From Methanogenium cariaci JCM 10550 (GTDB taxonomy: Archaea; Halobacteriota; Methanomicrobia; Methanomicrobiales; Methanomicrobiaceae): DNA of 35,148 nt. The position numbers and the translations under genes are program-made. Positions 1 to 9,384 of the stretch are shown one piece after another. How positions within the stretch are numbered: position 1 is the first letter of the stretch; each line of letters opens with the position of its first letter. The stretch is taken from positions 1-35,148 of the forward strand of contig NZ_BBBG01000025.1 of assembly GCF_001315945.1 (NCBI RefSeq), read 5' to 3'. A model generated the notes under the pieces. It was not told where the DNA came from. It saw only the letters and a program-made list of their open reading frames with translations, and ran no database searches.

Positions 1-11
1 GAATCGGGAGA

Positions 12-827
12 TTATATTCCCAGAATTTCAACGGTATATTCTTTTATTACCAGACGCTTCACGGGCAGTGTGTATACATTCGGAGATACTTCGGTAAATT
101 TTTCCTGCCCGATATAAGGACCGGTCAGGTAGCTTTGCCAGGCACGGGAATAGTCATCATCCGGGTCAGGAAAATACTCAACGGTTACTACACTTGTTCC
201 GGGGGGGAGATAACTGAAGTCATGGATTACCGGTGCGTCAAGCATCGCCATCTGAATCGTCCCGATACCCCCCAGGGTCATCTCCTGCGGTGAGGTAATA
301 CTGGTCATAAAGATGACCAGGGTCCCCCCCTCGGTCCCATCATAAAACCAGCGGGGGGGATTGGAGATCATGGACGAACCACTCTGATCCTGCTGGCGTT
401 TGACCACCGCACCATTGGAAACCGAGACCACGGCCGTCCCTTCCCCGGAGATAAATTCCAGCGATCCCGGATAGTATGGGGTGGTTTCAGGAATTCCACT
501 GGATGTATTGAGGTAGGTGATTGCGAAATGCTCACCCGCCCCATTCTCTGCCTCAGTCGAATTGGTCACAAACATACTGCCGCCCGAGACACCAATGGTT
601 GTGTCACGGTAGGGCACATTGTTCCGGGTCAGAATCTTGATATCGTTCTGGAGAACGATCATATTCTGCTCCATGATCTTCTCATCCGAACTTATTTTCG
701 CATCTGCAAGCACCGGGTAGCCGTAGAGCGTCACAATTGAGATTCCCAAAATCACAATCGTAAATATCAGGATAAACCCGATAGCTTCGGATACCCCCGA
801 TTCATCGTTCCGTATACATGTCTTCAT
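12..827 (-). CDS. Archaeal pilin-like membrane protein (DUF7289-like)
   Basis: The 271-residue protein begins with a short charged stretch, then GVSEAIGF and a hydrophobic helix of about 20 residues (roughly residues 12-35). This is the layout of a class III (type IV pilin) signal, in which a peptidase cuts before the helix and the helix packs into a filament or anchors the protein. The remaining 230 residues look extracellular, rich in Ser, Thr, Gly and aromatic residues, with no catalytic motif. It is the last gene of a six-gene minus-strand operon of similar proteins, 6 bases after the previous stop. The frame is open throughout. By its N-terminus it resembles the haloarchaeal and methanogen DUF7289 family found in clusters with secretion ATPases. 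The role in a pilus or secretion apparatus is inferred; no ATPase or TadC-like gene is inside the window. Confidence 0.6.
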   Translation of the reverse strand: MKTCIRNDESGVSEAIGFILIFTIVILGISIVTLYGYPVLADAKISSDEKIMEQNMIVLQNDIKILTRNNVPYRDTTIGVSGGSMFVTNSTEAENGAGEHFAITYLNTSSGIPETTPYYPGSLEFISGEGTAVVSVSNGAVVKRQQDQSGSSMISNPPRWFYDGTEGGTLVIFMTSITSPQEMTLGGIGTIQMAMLDAPVIHDFSYLPPGTSVVTVEYFPDPDDDYSRAWQSYLTGPYIGQEKFTEVSPNVYTLPVKRLVIKEYTVEILGI

Positions 828-833
828 TGAAAC

Positions 834-1286
834 TCACACCCCTGAGGAGTTATAGGTAATTATGTTATATCCGCTGCCTGTGGTCCGGCCGGTGACCCCC
901 CTGCTGGCACCGATACCTGCGATCGCAACCTCGGCAAGGACCGATCCATCGGTAACCGAAATATACTGGCTCTCTTCAATTCCGCCCAGAATCACATCAT
1001 ATTCTTCTCCCGCCACGGTGTCGGGGGGGAGATCAAACTGGGTCCGGATGGTCCCGTCCCCCCCCGGTGCAATGGCATACAGGTCCACCATACGCACACT
1101 CACCCCCCCGTTTCCAATATCCACATACGAGTGATACTTCAGCGTATCCGACGGCCCTTCAATCAGACCTGCGTTCACCACAAACATCATGATGACAAAC
1201 ATGCACACCAAAAGGGAGGTGATGGAGAGATATTCGGTCATCATGGAGACGCCTTCATCATCCAGATTTCTATAGATTCGTGTCAT
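834..1286 (-). CDS. Pilin-like membrane protein (DUF7266-like)
   Basis: About 150 residues. The start is the ATG at 1286 (MTRIYRNLDDEGVS), followed by one hydrophobic helix and then an extracellular-looking domain with repeated glycines. The open frame extends upstream only because a G-run error joins it to the preceding gene; the pilin-style charged N-terminus DDEGVS before the helix shows where the real protein begins. It overlaps the upstream gene by about 17 bases and sits 6 bases from the downstream one, so the genes are surely co-transcribed. The family assignment is from general layout and is tentative. Confidence 0.55.
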   Translation of the reverse strand: MTRIYRNLDDEGVSMMTEYLSITSLLVCMFVIMMFVVNAGLIEGPSDTLKYHSYVDIGNGGVSVRMVDLYAIAPGGDGTIRTQFDLPPDTVAGEEYDVILGGIEESQYISVTDGSVLAEVAIAGIGASRGVTGRTTGSGYNIITYNSSGV

Positions 1287-1733
1287 GCCTATGGCCTCCT
1301 CTCCGGCAACAGCAGTGCTCGGTATATTCGGTGATGCCGTTGTTGTAATGGATGTCAATCTGGTGATAGGTATAAAAGATATCCTCATACGTTCCCGCTG
1401 CTGTCCATTCAGACCCGTCCACAGAATAATTTGCAATCGCGTTGTTGCGGGACATCGAGAGCAGGGCGATGTCCCCCCCCGGAAGCGTTCCTGAAGATCT
1501 TCACGATCACTGATTCCGGAAATCCCCCCCGGCAGTATTCCCCCCCATCGACTCCAGTTTCCCCCCCGCAGGTCCTGCACCTCATTTTTCGGGAACTCCA
1601 TCACCGACTCGGCGGTCGTCTGACCGACAAGCGGTGCCTGGCTGATGACGATGGCAAGCATGAACATACCGATTGCAACGATAAACCCCCCCATCATCAC
1701 AATCCATTGTCCGTCGTCGTTTAACGTCTCCAT
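1270..1733 (-). CDS. Pilin-like membrane protein, frame broken by a C8 run (DUF7261-like)
   Basis: METLNDDGQW at 1733 leads into one long hydrophobic helix, then a soluble domain. The frame holds to the run of eight C at 1473-1480. After it, the continuation lies in the frame beginning GDIALLSMSRNN and ends at 1270 in a cysteine- and histidine-rich tail. Three in-frame runs of seven C further upstream each add one apparent residue (GG where a single G reads more naturally), consistent with runs of four lengthened by three. It overlaps the preceding gene by 13 bases and the next by 17. Function as a minor pilin-like subunit is inferred from the neighbours. Confidence 0.5.
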
Positions 1734-2269
1734 ATAAGCACCTCCAAAAGCACAAGCTGTTCACCGGCGTCATAACCGGATACAAACGGTCTGTCCGGCA
1801 GCCAGACGTACCGGGTCACACTGATCGCAGGTTCACGGGTTAGCTGACTCATTGGACTGTCGGTTGAATGGCTGAAGGCATAGGAATTCACCGTATCTCC
1901 CCCCCCAACAGAGGTCACCCTGTTATAGACCGTTGCATTGAACTCCAGACTGTCAACAATATCGGTGGTGCCGGTCCCGGATCTTAGATACGAGGAGAAC
2001 GTATTCCCGAACTCCGTCCCCCCCTCATTGTTCTGAATCATCTCCGCAAGCGGGCTTGCGGACAGAGGAGACATATCTTCCGGCGTGTCCATCATCTGCA
2101 GGGCGTCATACCCCCCCAGCTGCTGCATCTGCATATCCGATATATGCGCATCCCCCCCCGGCGTGTAGATCAGGCCGGAATTAAATATCGTAAACGCCGT
2201 CACAAGCATGATCACTCCCGCCGTAATGCCCTCAATCGTATAGAGCTGTCCCTCGTCATTCATCACCAT
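1721..2269 (-). CDS. Pilin-like membrane protein (DUF7288-like)
   Basis: 182 residues, frame open. The N-terminus MNDEGQLYTIEG followed by a hydrophobic helix matches the layout of DUF7288, in which a GQ-(A/L)-(Y/H)-T-(I/L)-EG segment precedes the membrane helix. The rest is an extracellular-looking domain. The start overlaps the upstream stop by 7 bases and its own stop overlaps the downstream start by 13, continuing the tight packing of this operon. In other archaea these families occur together next to type IV pilus-like assembly ATPases. That link is family knowledge and is not visible here. Confidence 0.55.
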   Translation of the reverse strand: MVMNDEGQLYTIEGITAGVIMLVTAFTIFNSGLIYTPGGDAHISDMQMQQLGGYDALQMMDTPEDMSPLSASPLAEMIQNNEGGTEFGNTFSSYLRSGTGTTDIVDSLEFNATVYNRVTSVGGGDTVNSYAFSHSTDSPMSQLTREPAISVTRYVWLPDRPFVSGYDAGEQLVLLEVLIWRR

Positions 2270-3384
2270 ACCGCCACCTCCATCACACCGTCAACAAGCT
2301 GTGGCTGTATCACATTGGCCGGGTTATAGTCGTACGGGTGTATGCCGCTCAGATACCGATGGGGGGGAGTCATATTATTCGAAAACGTATACGAGAACGA
2401 AAAGTTCAGATCCAGAGAACTGGTGATCTCATTGGAGAACGGCAGCGGCGGATACAGTTCCATGGTGATCATCGAACCGTCGTCGACCGACTCCGCAGCA
2501 CCAATCGCAGGAACCGGCACCCCCCCGTCAACTTTCAGCGAGTAGGTATCATTCTCATACGGATTGAGACCCGGTATGACAATCATACTGCCGTCATCCA
2601 GCTGTTTCGAGAGCTCCATACCGGTAAATGTCATCGATGCAATATCCCCCGTCGTATTCAGGTAGGGAAGCATACCCGTCAGATCAATCGTGAGCCGCTC
2701 GGACTGGGGGGGATCAATCCGGTACGCAGGGTTCACCGATCGGTTAATAAGGACATCATACGGGATATGCACTGCAAAATCCTCAGAGACACTGGTCTCG
2801 TTTGCATCAAGATTTCCGGCATAATACCCGGAAGCATAGCTGGTGAAATTGATTGCCGCAACGGAAGGCTCCTTCACCTTGACCAGGCGCCGCATATACC
2901 CATACTGGAAGGTCGGCACCGTGTCACCGCCTTCTGCATAATATACGTCACCACCGGTGGAAAGAGAGATGTTGTAGAGATACATGAGCTCACCAAAGAT
3001 GACCTTGTCCCGGTAATCTTCGGCAGTGAACGTGAAATTCGGAATGAGATTAAAGAATTTGTTTACTTTCTCCCGTGAAAGAATATTGGGAGTCTCCTTG
3101 GAGACGGCAAGCCCCCAGACGCTGGATGTCTGCCTTGTGCTCCATGCCATAAGGCCCCATCAGATTCCATGACGGATTTTCCGGTGCTCCGGGATCCTCC
3201 ACCAGAATCACCGATGTCCGGTAGGCAACGGCATCATAGTCAATATTCTCACTCTGAATGCCTGCAAGAAACCCCGGCACAAGCGACAGGACCATGATCA
3301 GGATAAAATAAATACCGTAAATCCCGCAAGAAAATCGATTGAAAGGATGGCATCCTCATTTTTTATTCGTCTTATTGCATCCAC
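2263..3384 (-). CDS. Pilin-like surface protein with N-terminal helix (DUF7287-like), two frame errors
   Basis: The largest gene of the operon, about 370 residues once rejoined. The likely start is the GTG at 3384, overlapping the upstream lipoprotein gene by 13 bases. The N-terminus reads NEDAILSIDFLAGFTVF, then a helix ending near VPGFLAG and the segment DYDAVAYRTSVILVEDPG, typical of DUF7287-type proteins. The frame is lost once near 3304-3312 (a missing T) and once at the run of five C at 3112-3116, which reads correctly as four. The C-terminal 250 residues are a Thr/Ser/Asn-rich ectodomain with several N-x-S/T sites that could be N-glycosylated. No enzymatic motif is visible. Confidence 0.55.
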
Positions 3385-3946
3385 TCCCCCCCTGTATATG
3401 CATCAGATCGGAACGTCTCATAGGTATCCGGCCCGTAGATTGTCATCACATAGGTTCCGTTACTGAGGAAGAGATCCGCCTCAGTGGCATCTTCACGGAA
3501 ATATCCTGAGAGCGTATCTTCGTGAAGACGGAAGAGTTCGCCGGGAGCGAGAACCGTCGTTGGATCAAAGGCCGGATACTCAATACTCCGGGCCCAGTCA
3601 TACTCACTCCAACCCTGATCGGTATAGATCAGAACAACGGTCCTCTCCTCATTCGCCGGTCGTACAAAAATGGTCCAGGACGATGCACGCCCGTCCCCGG
3701 CCATCTGCATGCCCCGCACTGCAAGAAATGACTGGTTCTCAAACGAGATCATCTCCTCGTTCTGGCTGACGGCAAGGTCAGCCAGAGCTTCGTCAAGGGT
3801 CAGCCCCATGCTCCGCTCATCGGGTGTTTCCGAACCAAATGATTGGGAATGCCCCCATGAAAATATCGAACCTTCCCCCCCTACACAGCCGCAGCAGAAT
3901 GCCACCGCCATGAGCAGCAGGAGAACCCCCCCCCATAGTTACTCAT
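3372..3946 (-). CDS. Predicted lipoprotein, first gene of the pilin-like operon
   Basis: About 190 residues. The ATG at 3946 (MSNYG) is followed by a hydrophobic segment ending in a lipobox-like CCGC, then a Gly/Ser-rich linker and a compact soluble domain with a WTIFV-type strand pattern. The start is separated from the open frame by a run of nine C at 3926-3934; a run of four restores one continuous signal peptide, MSNYGVLLLLMAVAF. The protein is probably lipid-anchored and exported. Position at the head of the operon suggests an accessory role for the pilin-like proteins behind it. I do not recognise the soluble domain. Confidence 0.5.
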
Positions 3947-3992
3947 AAAGAAAGCCTTCCGTAGTGAATGTTTTGCAATACCAGCTAATAAA

Positions 3993-4004
3993 GATTGATA
4001 TAAC
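3993..4004 (-). promoter_or_regulatory. Candidate TATA box of the pilin-like operon
   Basis: Read on the minus strand this is GTTATATCAATC, about 50 bases before the lipoprotein ATG, in a 140-bp AT-rich gap. A start of transcription 25 bases downstream would give a short leader. Nothing else supports it. Confidence 0.3.
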
Positions 4005-4086
4005 GCCCGGCAATGGAATATCTTTTCGATTTGGCCTGATATTTAAATTATCGGAACCGGATAGATAAAATATTTAAAATAAAGGA

Positions 4087-5360
4087 TTATTCGAGTGAAT
4101 GCAGCACAAGGCCACTGAGCAGTTTGGGTTCAAACCAGGTGGACTTGGGAGGCATCACGCCGCCATCATCTGCAATTCCCAGCACATCATCCACATGGAC
4201 CGGCTGCATGGAGAACGCAGCAATAAACTCGCCGGAATCCACACGGGTCTGCAGGTCACGCAGCGGCCGTGCGCCACCCAGATACTGCAGGCGTGGGTCA
4301 CCACGGGGGGGATCCGTGATGCCCAGCATTCCTTCAAGGACCGTCTTCTGGAGAAGGGATACGTCAAGGGAGGCAATCCGGTCTGCCGCAGGGTCCACCG
4401 GGCAGGAGAGTTCGTACCAGGCACCGTTCATATACATATGCATCACATGGACCGGCGTTGCAGACTCCGCAAGCGGCGGGATGCTAAAGACCGTATCCTC
4501 AATCTCGCCGTATGGCTTCACGGTAAAGGTCTCGGAGAGCCCTGCCATGAACGTCTCGGGGGGGGTGTAGTCTCCGAGATCCCGCACCAGTCTGCTGTAA
4601 CCGTGGATCTTCACCCGGTTCTCGGCAAAGATAACGGCCATAAACCGCTCTGATTCAGGGGTAAGCCGTCCTTCCTCACCGCGTTTGTCCGCTATATTGA
4701 CGGATGATTTGGCACGGTGGTGGCCGTCTGCAATATAGAAGGCATCAACGCCTGCAAACATCTCCTGCATCGTGCTGATGGCCTCCGGGTCAGCAATGCG
4801 GAAGACCTCATGAACCGCACCGTTGCTCTTTGCGACACCGTCGGGCAGACCTTCCGGAACAAGGGAGGCAATATAGGGGGGAAGATCTCACCGGGGGGGT
4901 CACGGTAGAGAAGGACAACAAGACCGGTGTGCATATCCGTCGTGTCAATGTGACGGGTCCGGTCCTCTTCCTTGTCGTAGCGGGTATGCTCGTGGCGCTT
5001 TATTTTATTGTCCCGGTAATCGTCCACACTGACGTTTGCAACAAACCCGGTGTAGATGCTGCCACCCTGCTTGACACGGTAGAGATAGATGCCCGGCTCT
5101 GCATCCTGGAGGAGAAGACCTTCGTCAATCAGTTTATGGAGATTTGCTGCCGCGGTCTCATAGACCACCGGTGCTGCCGGGTCGGTATCTGCGGGAAGGG
5201 TTGCTTCCGAGCGGATGACCTGCAGAAAACTCTGGGGATTCTCTGCAAGGGCTGCGCGTGATTCTTCGGTGGATACCACATCATAGGGGGGGACCGAGGC
5301 TATCTGTTGTGCCTCTGCTGCCGGAGGGCGAAACGCCTTGAAACTAAATATCTGGACCAT
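4087..5360 (-). CDS. DUF1015 family protein
   Basis: About 415 residues after rejoining. Signatures of the family are clear in order: FKAFRPPAAEA and PPYDVVS near the N-terminus, a YLYRVKQGG strand, SVDDYRDNKIKRHEHTR, DKEEDRTRHI, and in the second half YIADGHHRAKSS. The frame breaks at the six-G run at 4876-4881, where a run of four reads through as FPYIASLVPEGLPDG. The family is widespread in archaea and some bacteria and has no settled activity; the conserved DGHHR and KRHEHT segments suggest a catalytic or nucleotide site, which is inference. Upstream is a divergent promoter shared with rimI. Confidence 0.85.
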
Positions 5361-5390
5361 AACAAAAATTCCTGCCTGTAAGGTTTGGGT

Positions 5391-5421
5391 GCGTTATTTA
5401 TTGATCTTTAAATTAAATATG
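5391..5421. promoter_or_regulatory. Divergent AT-rich promoter between the DUF1015 gene and rimI
   Basis: The 87-bp gap holds TTTATTGATC and CTTTAAATTAAATA. The second can serve as a plus-strand TATA element about 35 bases before the rimI ATG. Either one, read on the minus strand, can serve the DUF1015 gene. Judged by eye. Confidence 0.35.
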
Positions 5422-5447
5422 AGTATCCGCAACGGAGTATAGATTGA

Positions 5448-5917
5448 ATGCAGAACACTGACATCCATATTCGCCGGGCCCGGCAGGCTGACCTGCCTGG
5501 CATCTGTGCAATCGAACACGAACTGTTCCCGGATCCATGGGATGAATCTGCATTCCGGGACGCATTATACCTCTACCCCGGTCTCTTCTTCGTCGCAGAA
5601 AACGGGAATGGTATTATCGCTTCGTCTCCGCCGGGATGGAGGACACCGGGGGGGACGCGGTCTACGGCCACATCATGAATATCGCGGTTCGGAGAGTTTC
5701 CCAGGGACAGGGGGGGGCCGGGAGCAAGCTCCTGCAGCGCATTGAATTTGAATGCATGGTTCTCGGGGGGGCAGGAGCGATGCAGCTTGAGGTGCGGGTT
5801 TCAAACCTTGGCGCACAGCGTTTTTACCAGAAACATGAGTATGCCCAGGTCTTCATGGTGGACAGCTACTACAACGACGGCGAAGACGCCATCCTGATGA
5901 TGCGCTGGTTTACCTGA
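5448..5917 (+). CDS. rimI: Ribosomal-protein-alanine N-acetyltransferase family (RimI-like GNAT)
   Basis: About 156 residues with the GNAT layout: IRRARQADLPGICAIEHELFPDPW at the N-terminus (the W-containing loop of RimI), a central strand with FVAENGNGI, the acetyl-CoA motif read as RVSQGQGAGSKLLQRI, then LEVRVSNLGAQRFYQKHEY near the C-terminus, the usual RimI motif B. A base is missing near 5619 in the middle of the gene, and seven-G runs at about 5710 and 5766 add apparent glycines. In archaea RimI-like enzymes acetylate protein N-termini broadly. It converges on HMG-CoA reductase with an 18-base gap. Confidence 0.85.
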
Positions 5918-5935
5918 GAAAAAAGGAAATTGCGG

Positions 5936-7170
5936 TTATCCCCCCCGCCCGAGTTGCTTGTGCGCCCGTGCCAGATGGCCCGCCGCAAGTGCCCCCCCCA
6001 GCAGGGAGAGTTCTCCTGCAAGCACGCCTGCGGCAATGATCTCGGCAAAGGCCTTGGCATTGGCCCCCCCGGCCGGATCTCCGCCGCCTGCGACACCGAG
6101 CATCTGCAGACATGCCTGCTGGGTCTCGATTGCCGTACCGCCGCCCACGGTGCCCACCTGAAGAGACGGAAGGGTCACCGAGACGTAGACTCCGCCGTCC
6201 ACCGGGTCAACCGTGGTGATCGCATTGCTGCCCTCGACCACATGTGCCGGGTCCTGTCCGCAGGCGAGGAAGATGGCCGCGATGACATTGGCCGCATGGG
6301 CATTGAACCCAAGAGAACCGGCACGGGCAGACCCGACCAGATTCTTGCGGGTATTGACCTCCGTGAGGGATTTCGTATCGGTCTTGAAGACCTCTTTTAC
6401 CATTGCATCAGAGAGGAACACTCCTGCTGCCACCGTCTTTCCCCCCCTGCCCATCACCACATTTGCCGCAGAGGGTTTCTTGTCGGTGCAGAGATTTCCG
6501 GAGAGGGCGACCAGACGAACGCCCGTCTCTGCCGCAATGACTTCCGCTGCCTTCTCGCTGCCGATGGTGACCATGTTCATCCCCCCATCGCATCGCCGGT
6601 GAAGAATTCAAACCGTACGTAGAGACTGGTGCCTGCGATATGGGTCGTGATCCGTTCCAGACGGCCGTGTGATGTGGTGGTGGCCGCTGCCTCTGCAAGG
6701 ACAGCAAAATGATTCTCCACCCAGCGGGCCGCTCCCACCGCATGCGGCACACTGTCGCAGGCAAAGACCGGTGCCCGTGTCATGCCGTCCCGCTGGATGC
6801 GCACCTCCGCACCGCCAGCCTTGGTGATGGCCCGGCATCCCCCCCGGTTCACCGAGGCGATGAGGGCACCTTCGGTGGTGGCAAGGGGGGGCAGGTAATA
6901 TGCCTCGTCCGCATACTCGCCCAACACCTGCAGAGGGCCTGCCACACCGACCGGTATCTGAACCGTGCCAATCATATTCTCGCAGTTGCGCTTGGTGACA
7001 CGCTCGGTTGTGATGGCATACTCACCCAGTACAGACAGAGAGACTTCTGTCTCCTCTTCAATAAAGGAACGGCGGACAGATATTGCCTCATCAGAAGGAA
7101 GTTCTGCTTCCAGCGCGTGGAGTTTCAGCGAACCATCCCGTATCCGCTGTATATAATCATCCATGTACAT
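5936..7170 (-). CDS. hmgA: Hydroxymethylglutaryl-CoA reductase (NADPH)
   Basis: Class I archaeal HMG-CoA reductase, about 405 residues, making mevalonate for isoprenoid lipids. Visible motifs: ENMIGTVQIPVGVAGPL, the catalytic ATTEGAL, VNRG-C-RAI, the NADPH-binding GDAM-GMNMVTI, TDKKPSAANV with the catalytic Lys, GSLGFNAHAANVIAAIF and the C-terminal catalytic-His helix GHLARAHKQ. The gene is split at 6581-6586: six C where GDAMGMNM needs four. Runs of seven elsewhere insert one extra Pro or Gly into invariant motifs. Start is ATG 7170 or 7164. A TATA-like TTTATTG lies at about 7190, so the mRNA may be leaderless. Confidence 0.93.
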
Positions 7171-7209
7171 ATCACATAGAAGAGAAAGACAATAAATGGA
7201 GGTGGTCAG

Positions 7210-8141
7210 GTGAAACAGGAACAATGGTGCGTCCGCGTGCCGGTAAGAGAGGGGGGAACCCATACGACAGCAACTGATCAGTGACGGTGTCCTTGACACA
7301 TCATTCAAACCCGCCCGTGACGGGGCATTTCTGCTCTTTCCGGTGACTGATCCTGCCCGTGCAACCGAACGCTGGGAATGCGAAGCAAATGTAAAAGCCA
7401 TACCCCCCCTTCCCCGGCACGATCTGGTGGGAGGCATTGCCATCATGCAGGACGATGACCCGGAGGCAGCAGAGCTGCTGCTCGGATCACGGCCTTCCCT
7501 TCATACGGTGCTGCATGCCGAGACCCCCCCCGTTTCCGGCGAGTACCGGACACGGGGGATTCCGGGTGCTGGCAGGAGTGCCGGTGACCGCCACAGAGTG
7601 CACCGAATACGGTATGCGGCTGAAAATCGATCTGGAAGCCGCATACTTTTCGCCACGTCTCGCAAATGAACGGCAGCGAATCGTCTCCCTGATGGAAGAG
7701 GGTGAACGGGTCTGCGATATGTTCGCGGGTGTCGGGCCGTTTGCCGTCGCCCTCGCAGAGAAGGCAGAAATTGTCTTTGCAGGCGACCTGAATCCCGGTG
7801 CAGTCCTCCTGATGGAAGAAAATATCCGGATAAACCACCGCCATAATGTCATTCCCATGCTTGCGGATGCCCTGCATCTGGGAGAGATCCTTACCACGGG
7901 TTCGTTTGACCGTATCATCATGAATCTTCCCATGAGTCCGGTGCCCTTCTTTGAAACGGCTGTGCGTCTTGTGCGGCCGGGCGGCACGATACATCTCTAT
8001 GCAATGCAGGAAATGGAAGGGGGGGAATATCGTGAGATGATTGAAGCGTATCCCTGCACGATTGCAAAAGAACACCGGGTGCGTTCATACTCCGCCGCAC
8101 AGCACCACGCGGTGTATGACATTACCCGTAGCGGGAAATGA
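7210..8141 (+). CDS. trm5: tRNA (guanine37-N1)-methyltransferase Trm5
   Basis: About 307 residues. The start is a GTG at 7210 behind a strong Shine-Dalgarno GGAGGTGG. Motifs: DMFAGVGPFAVALAE (SAM motif I), GDLNPGAVLLMEENIRIN (motif II, the Trm5 N-I-N acidic loop), and NLPMSP (motif IV, the NLP signature of m1G37 methyltransferases). The N-terminal substrate-binding part carries FLLFPVTDP and the YRTRGFRVLAG-type linker. Frame is lost at the six-G run 7251-7256 and the five-G run 7554-7558. Methylating G37 prevents +1 frameshifting, so the gene should be essential; the frame breaks are therefore best read as sequence errors. A T7 run at about 8161 may end transcription. Confidence 0.92.
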
Positions 8142-8332
8142 ATACCGGAACCGATCATACATTTTTTTGGATATTGTTGACGGGAGAAAAGAACAAATAC
8201 GGGATTGCCACCGCCCCCCCGGCATTATGGGAGAAATGTCATCCGGAGAATGCCGCAGCAATCCTCAGCATACCTATATCTATTATACACCAGCGGGCCT
8301 TTTCAGACCTGCACATTCCCCCCCGGATTATC

Positions 8333-8554
8333 CTAAAGATCGGCCAGTTCTTCTTTTGTTATACCAGCCTGTTTTAGTATCTCCATCAGGGTGCCTTTGG
8401 GCAGGTCTTTTTTATGTACCGGAATGACCACCCTCTGCCTTCCCTCAGGATGTATGTATATATGGTGACTCCCCTTTACCCTGTCCAGAACAAACCCTTT
8501 CTTCTCCAGTATCCGTATGACCTTTCCGGGGGGGTTCAGGGTAGGAAGTTTCAT
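8333..8554 (-). CDS. hicA: HicA family toxin (mRNA interferase)
   Basis: 73 residues with the HicA double-stranded-RNA-binding-like fold: G-K-V-I-R-I-L-E-K-K-G-F near the N-terminus, the active segment KGSHHIYIHPEG with the catalytic His, VVIPVHKKDLPKGTL, then ILKQAGI. It starts within the last bases of the antitoxin gene (ATGA overlap), so both are translated from one message. A run of seven G near 8527 adds one Pro to LNPPGK. HicA cleaves mRNA when free of HicB. Confidence 0.9.
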   Translation of the reverse strand: MKLPTLNPPGKVIRILEKKGFVLDRVKGSHHIYIHPEGRQRVVIPVHKKDLPKGTLMEILKQAGITKEELADL

Positions 8555-8787
8555 GCAAGTGCGTTTATCTGGAGATTGTATTCAAACACATCTTCCTCAG
8601 ATGGCACGGGTTCATTATGTTCAATGAGACTCTCGATGTAGAGTGCAACAGCTTCCCTGGTCATCTCAATAGCCTCATCAATGGTCTCCCCATAGGTAAC
8701 ACAGCCGGGAAGAGAAGGCACAGAGGCGGTATACCCGCCTTCGGGTTCCTTTCTGAGCATAATGCGGAAATTATATGATTTTTCCAT
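8551..8787 (-). CDS. hicB: HicB family antitoxin
   Basis: About 78 residues from ATG 8787 (MEKSYNF), chosen over the ATG at 8814 because AGGTGT lies seven bases upstream. The partial RNase H fold is recognisable: RKEPEGGYTASVPSLPGCVTYGETIDEAIE then AVALYIESL. The short version has no C-terminal DNA-binding domain. Order is antitoxin first. An AT-rich stretch with AATTAAATAATG (minus strand) at about 8818-8830 probably holds the promoter. Confidence 0.9.
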   Translation of the reverse strand: MEKSYNFRIMLRKEPEGGYTASVPSLPGCVTYGETIDEAIEMTREAVALYIESLIEHNEPVPSEEDVFEYNLQINALA

Positions 8788-8992
8788 AACAGACACCTGA
8801 AAGCATTCTTTCAACTACATTATTTAATTGTTGTTGTCATCCATACAGGGGGGGCATCCTTGTATCCGTAAGAAGGGAGGAGAAGGATGCAGACCCATAA
8901 AATATATGGATAAACACCGGTCTGATGAATATTCTCCTGGCAGATACGTGTGTTGCAAAAAATGGGGGGGATAGAGATTATTTTCGCGTGGT

Positions 8993-9382
8993 TTATGCGG
9001 GCACAAACTTTGTGCCGTAGACGATGACGCCGCTGTCGCCTTCGGAGATAATCTTTCGGAACACGCTCTTTACCGGCATGCCGATAGCAATCTCATCAGG
9101 ATCACAGATCACCTGCGCTGTCATGCAGGTGCCCTCTTCGAGTTCTATGATCGCAATCGCATAGGGCGTCTGTATATCATAGTCGTCGCTTGCCGTTCGG
9201 ATTACTGAGAAGGTACGCACCGTACCGTTCCCGGAAAATTCATAATCAACAATCTTTCCGTCTCTCCGGCACTCCGGGCAGATGGCACGCGGCGGGAAGA
9301 AATACCGTCCGCATGTTTCGCATTTGTTGCCCTTCAGGTTATACCGGTTCTGCTGTTTTCTCCAGTAGCGTGGGACTGACAT
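8993..9382 (-). CDS. DUF35 zinc-ribbon/OB-fold protein, partner of thiolase and HMG-CoA synthase
   Basis: 129 residues. An N-terminal helix (PRYWRKQQNRYNL) precedes a zinc ribbon CETCGRYFFPPRAICPEC and an OB-fold ending in GVIVYGTKFVPA. In archaea this protein bridges acetoacetyl-CoA thiolase and HMG-CoA synthase in a single complex and supplies a shared CoA site, so acetoacetyl-CoA is channelled. Here it starts two bases after the thiolase stop, in the same operon as both partners. The zinc cysteines are all present and the frame is intact. Confidence 0.9.
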   Translation of the reverse strand: MSVPRYWRKQQNRYNLKGNKCETCGRYFFPPRAICPECRRDGKIVDYEFSGNGTVRTFSVIRTASDDYDIQTPYAIAIIELEEGTCMTAQVICDPDEIAIGMPVKSVFRKIISEGDSGVIVYGTKFVPA

Positions 9383-9384
9383 TT

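Noticed and set aside
834..1733. A single 299-residue protein spanning two pilin-like genes.
   Set aside because: The middle part is out-of-frame text caused by the eight-C run at 1473-1480. A second charged N-terminus and membrane helix begins at 1286.
2338..3078. A 246-codon plus-strand frame opposite a pilin-like gene.
   Set aside because: The minus strand carries the membrane-helix and ectodomain pattern that fits the operon; the plus frame is Arg/His-rich shadow sequence.
8138..8377. A 79-codon plus-strand frame after trm5.
   Set aside because: It runs into the 3' end of hicA on the other strand, follows a T7 terminator-like tract and shows no family resemblance.
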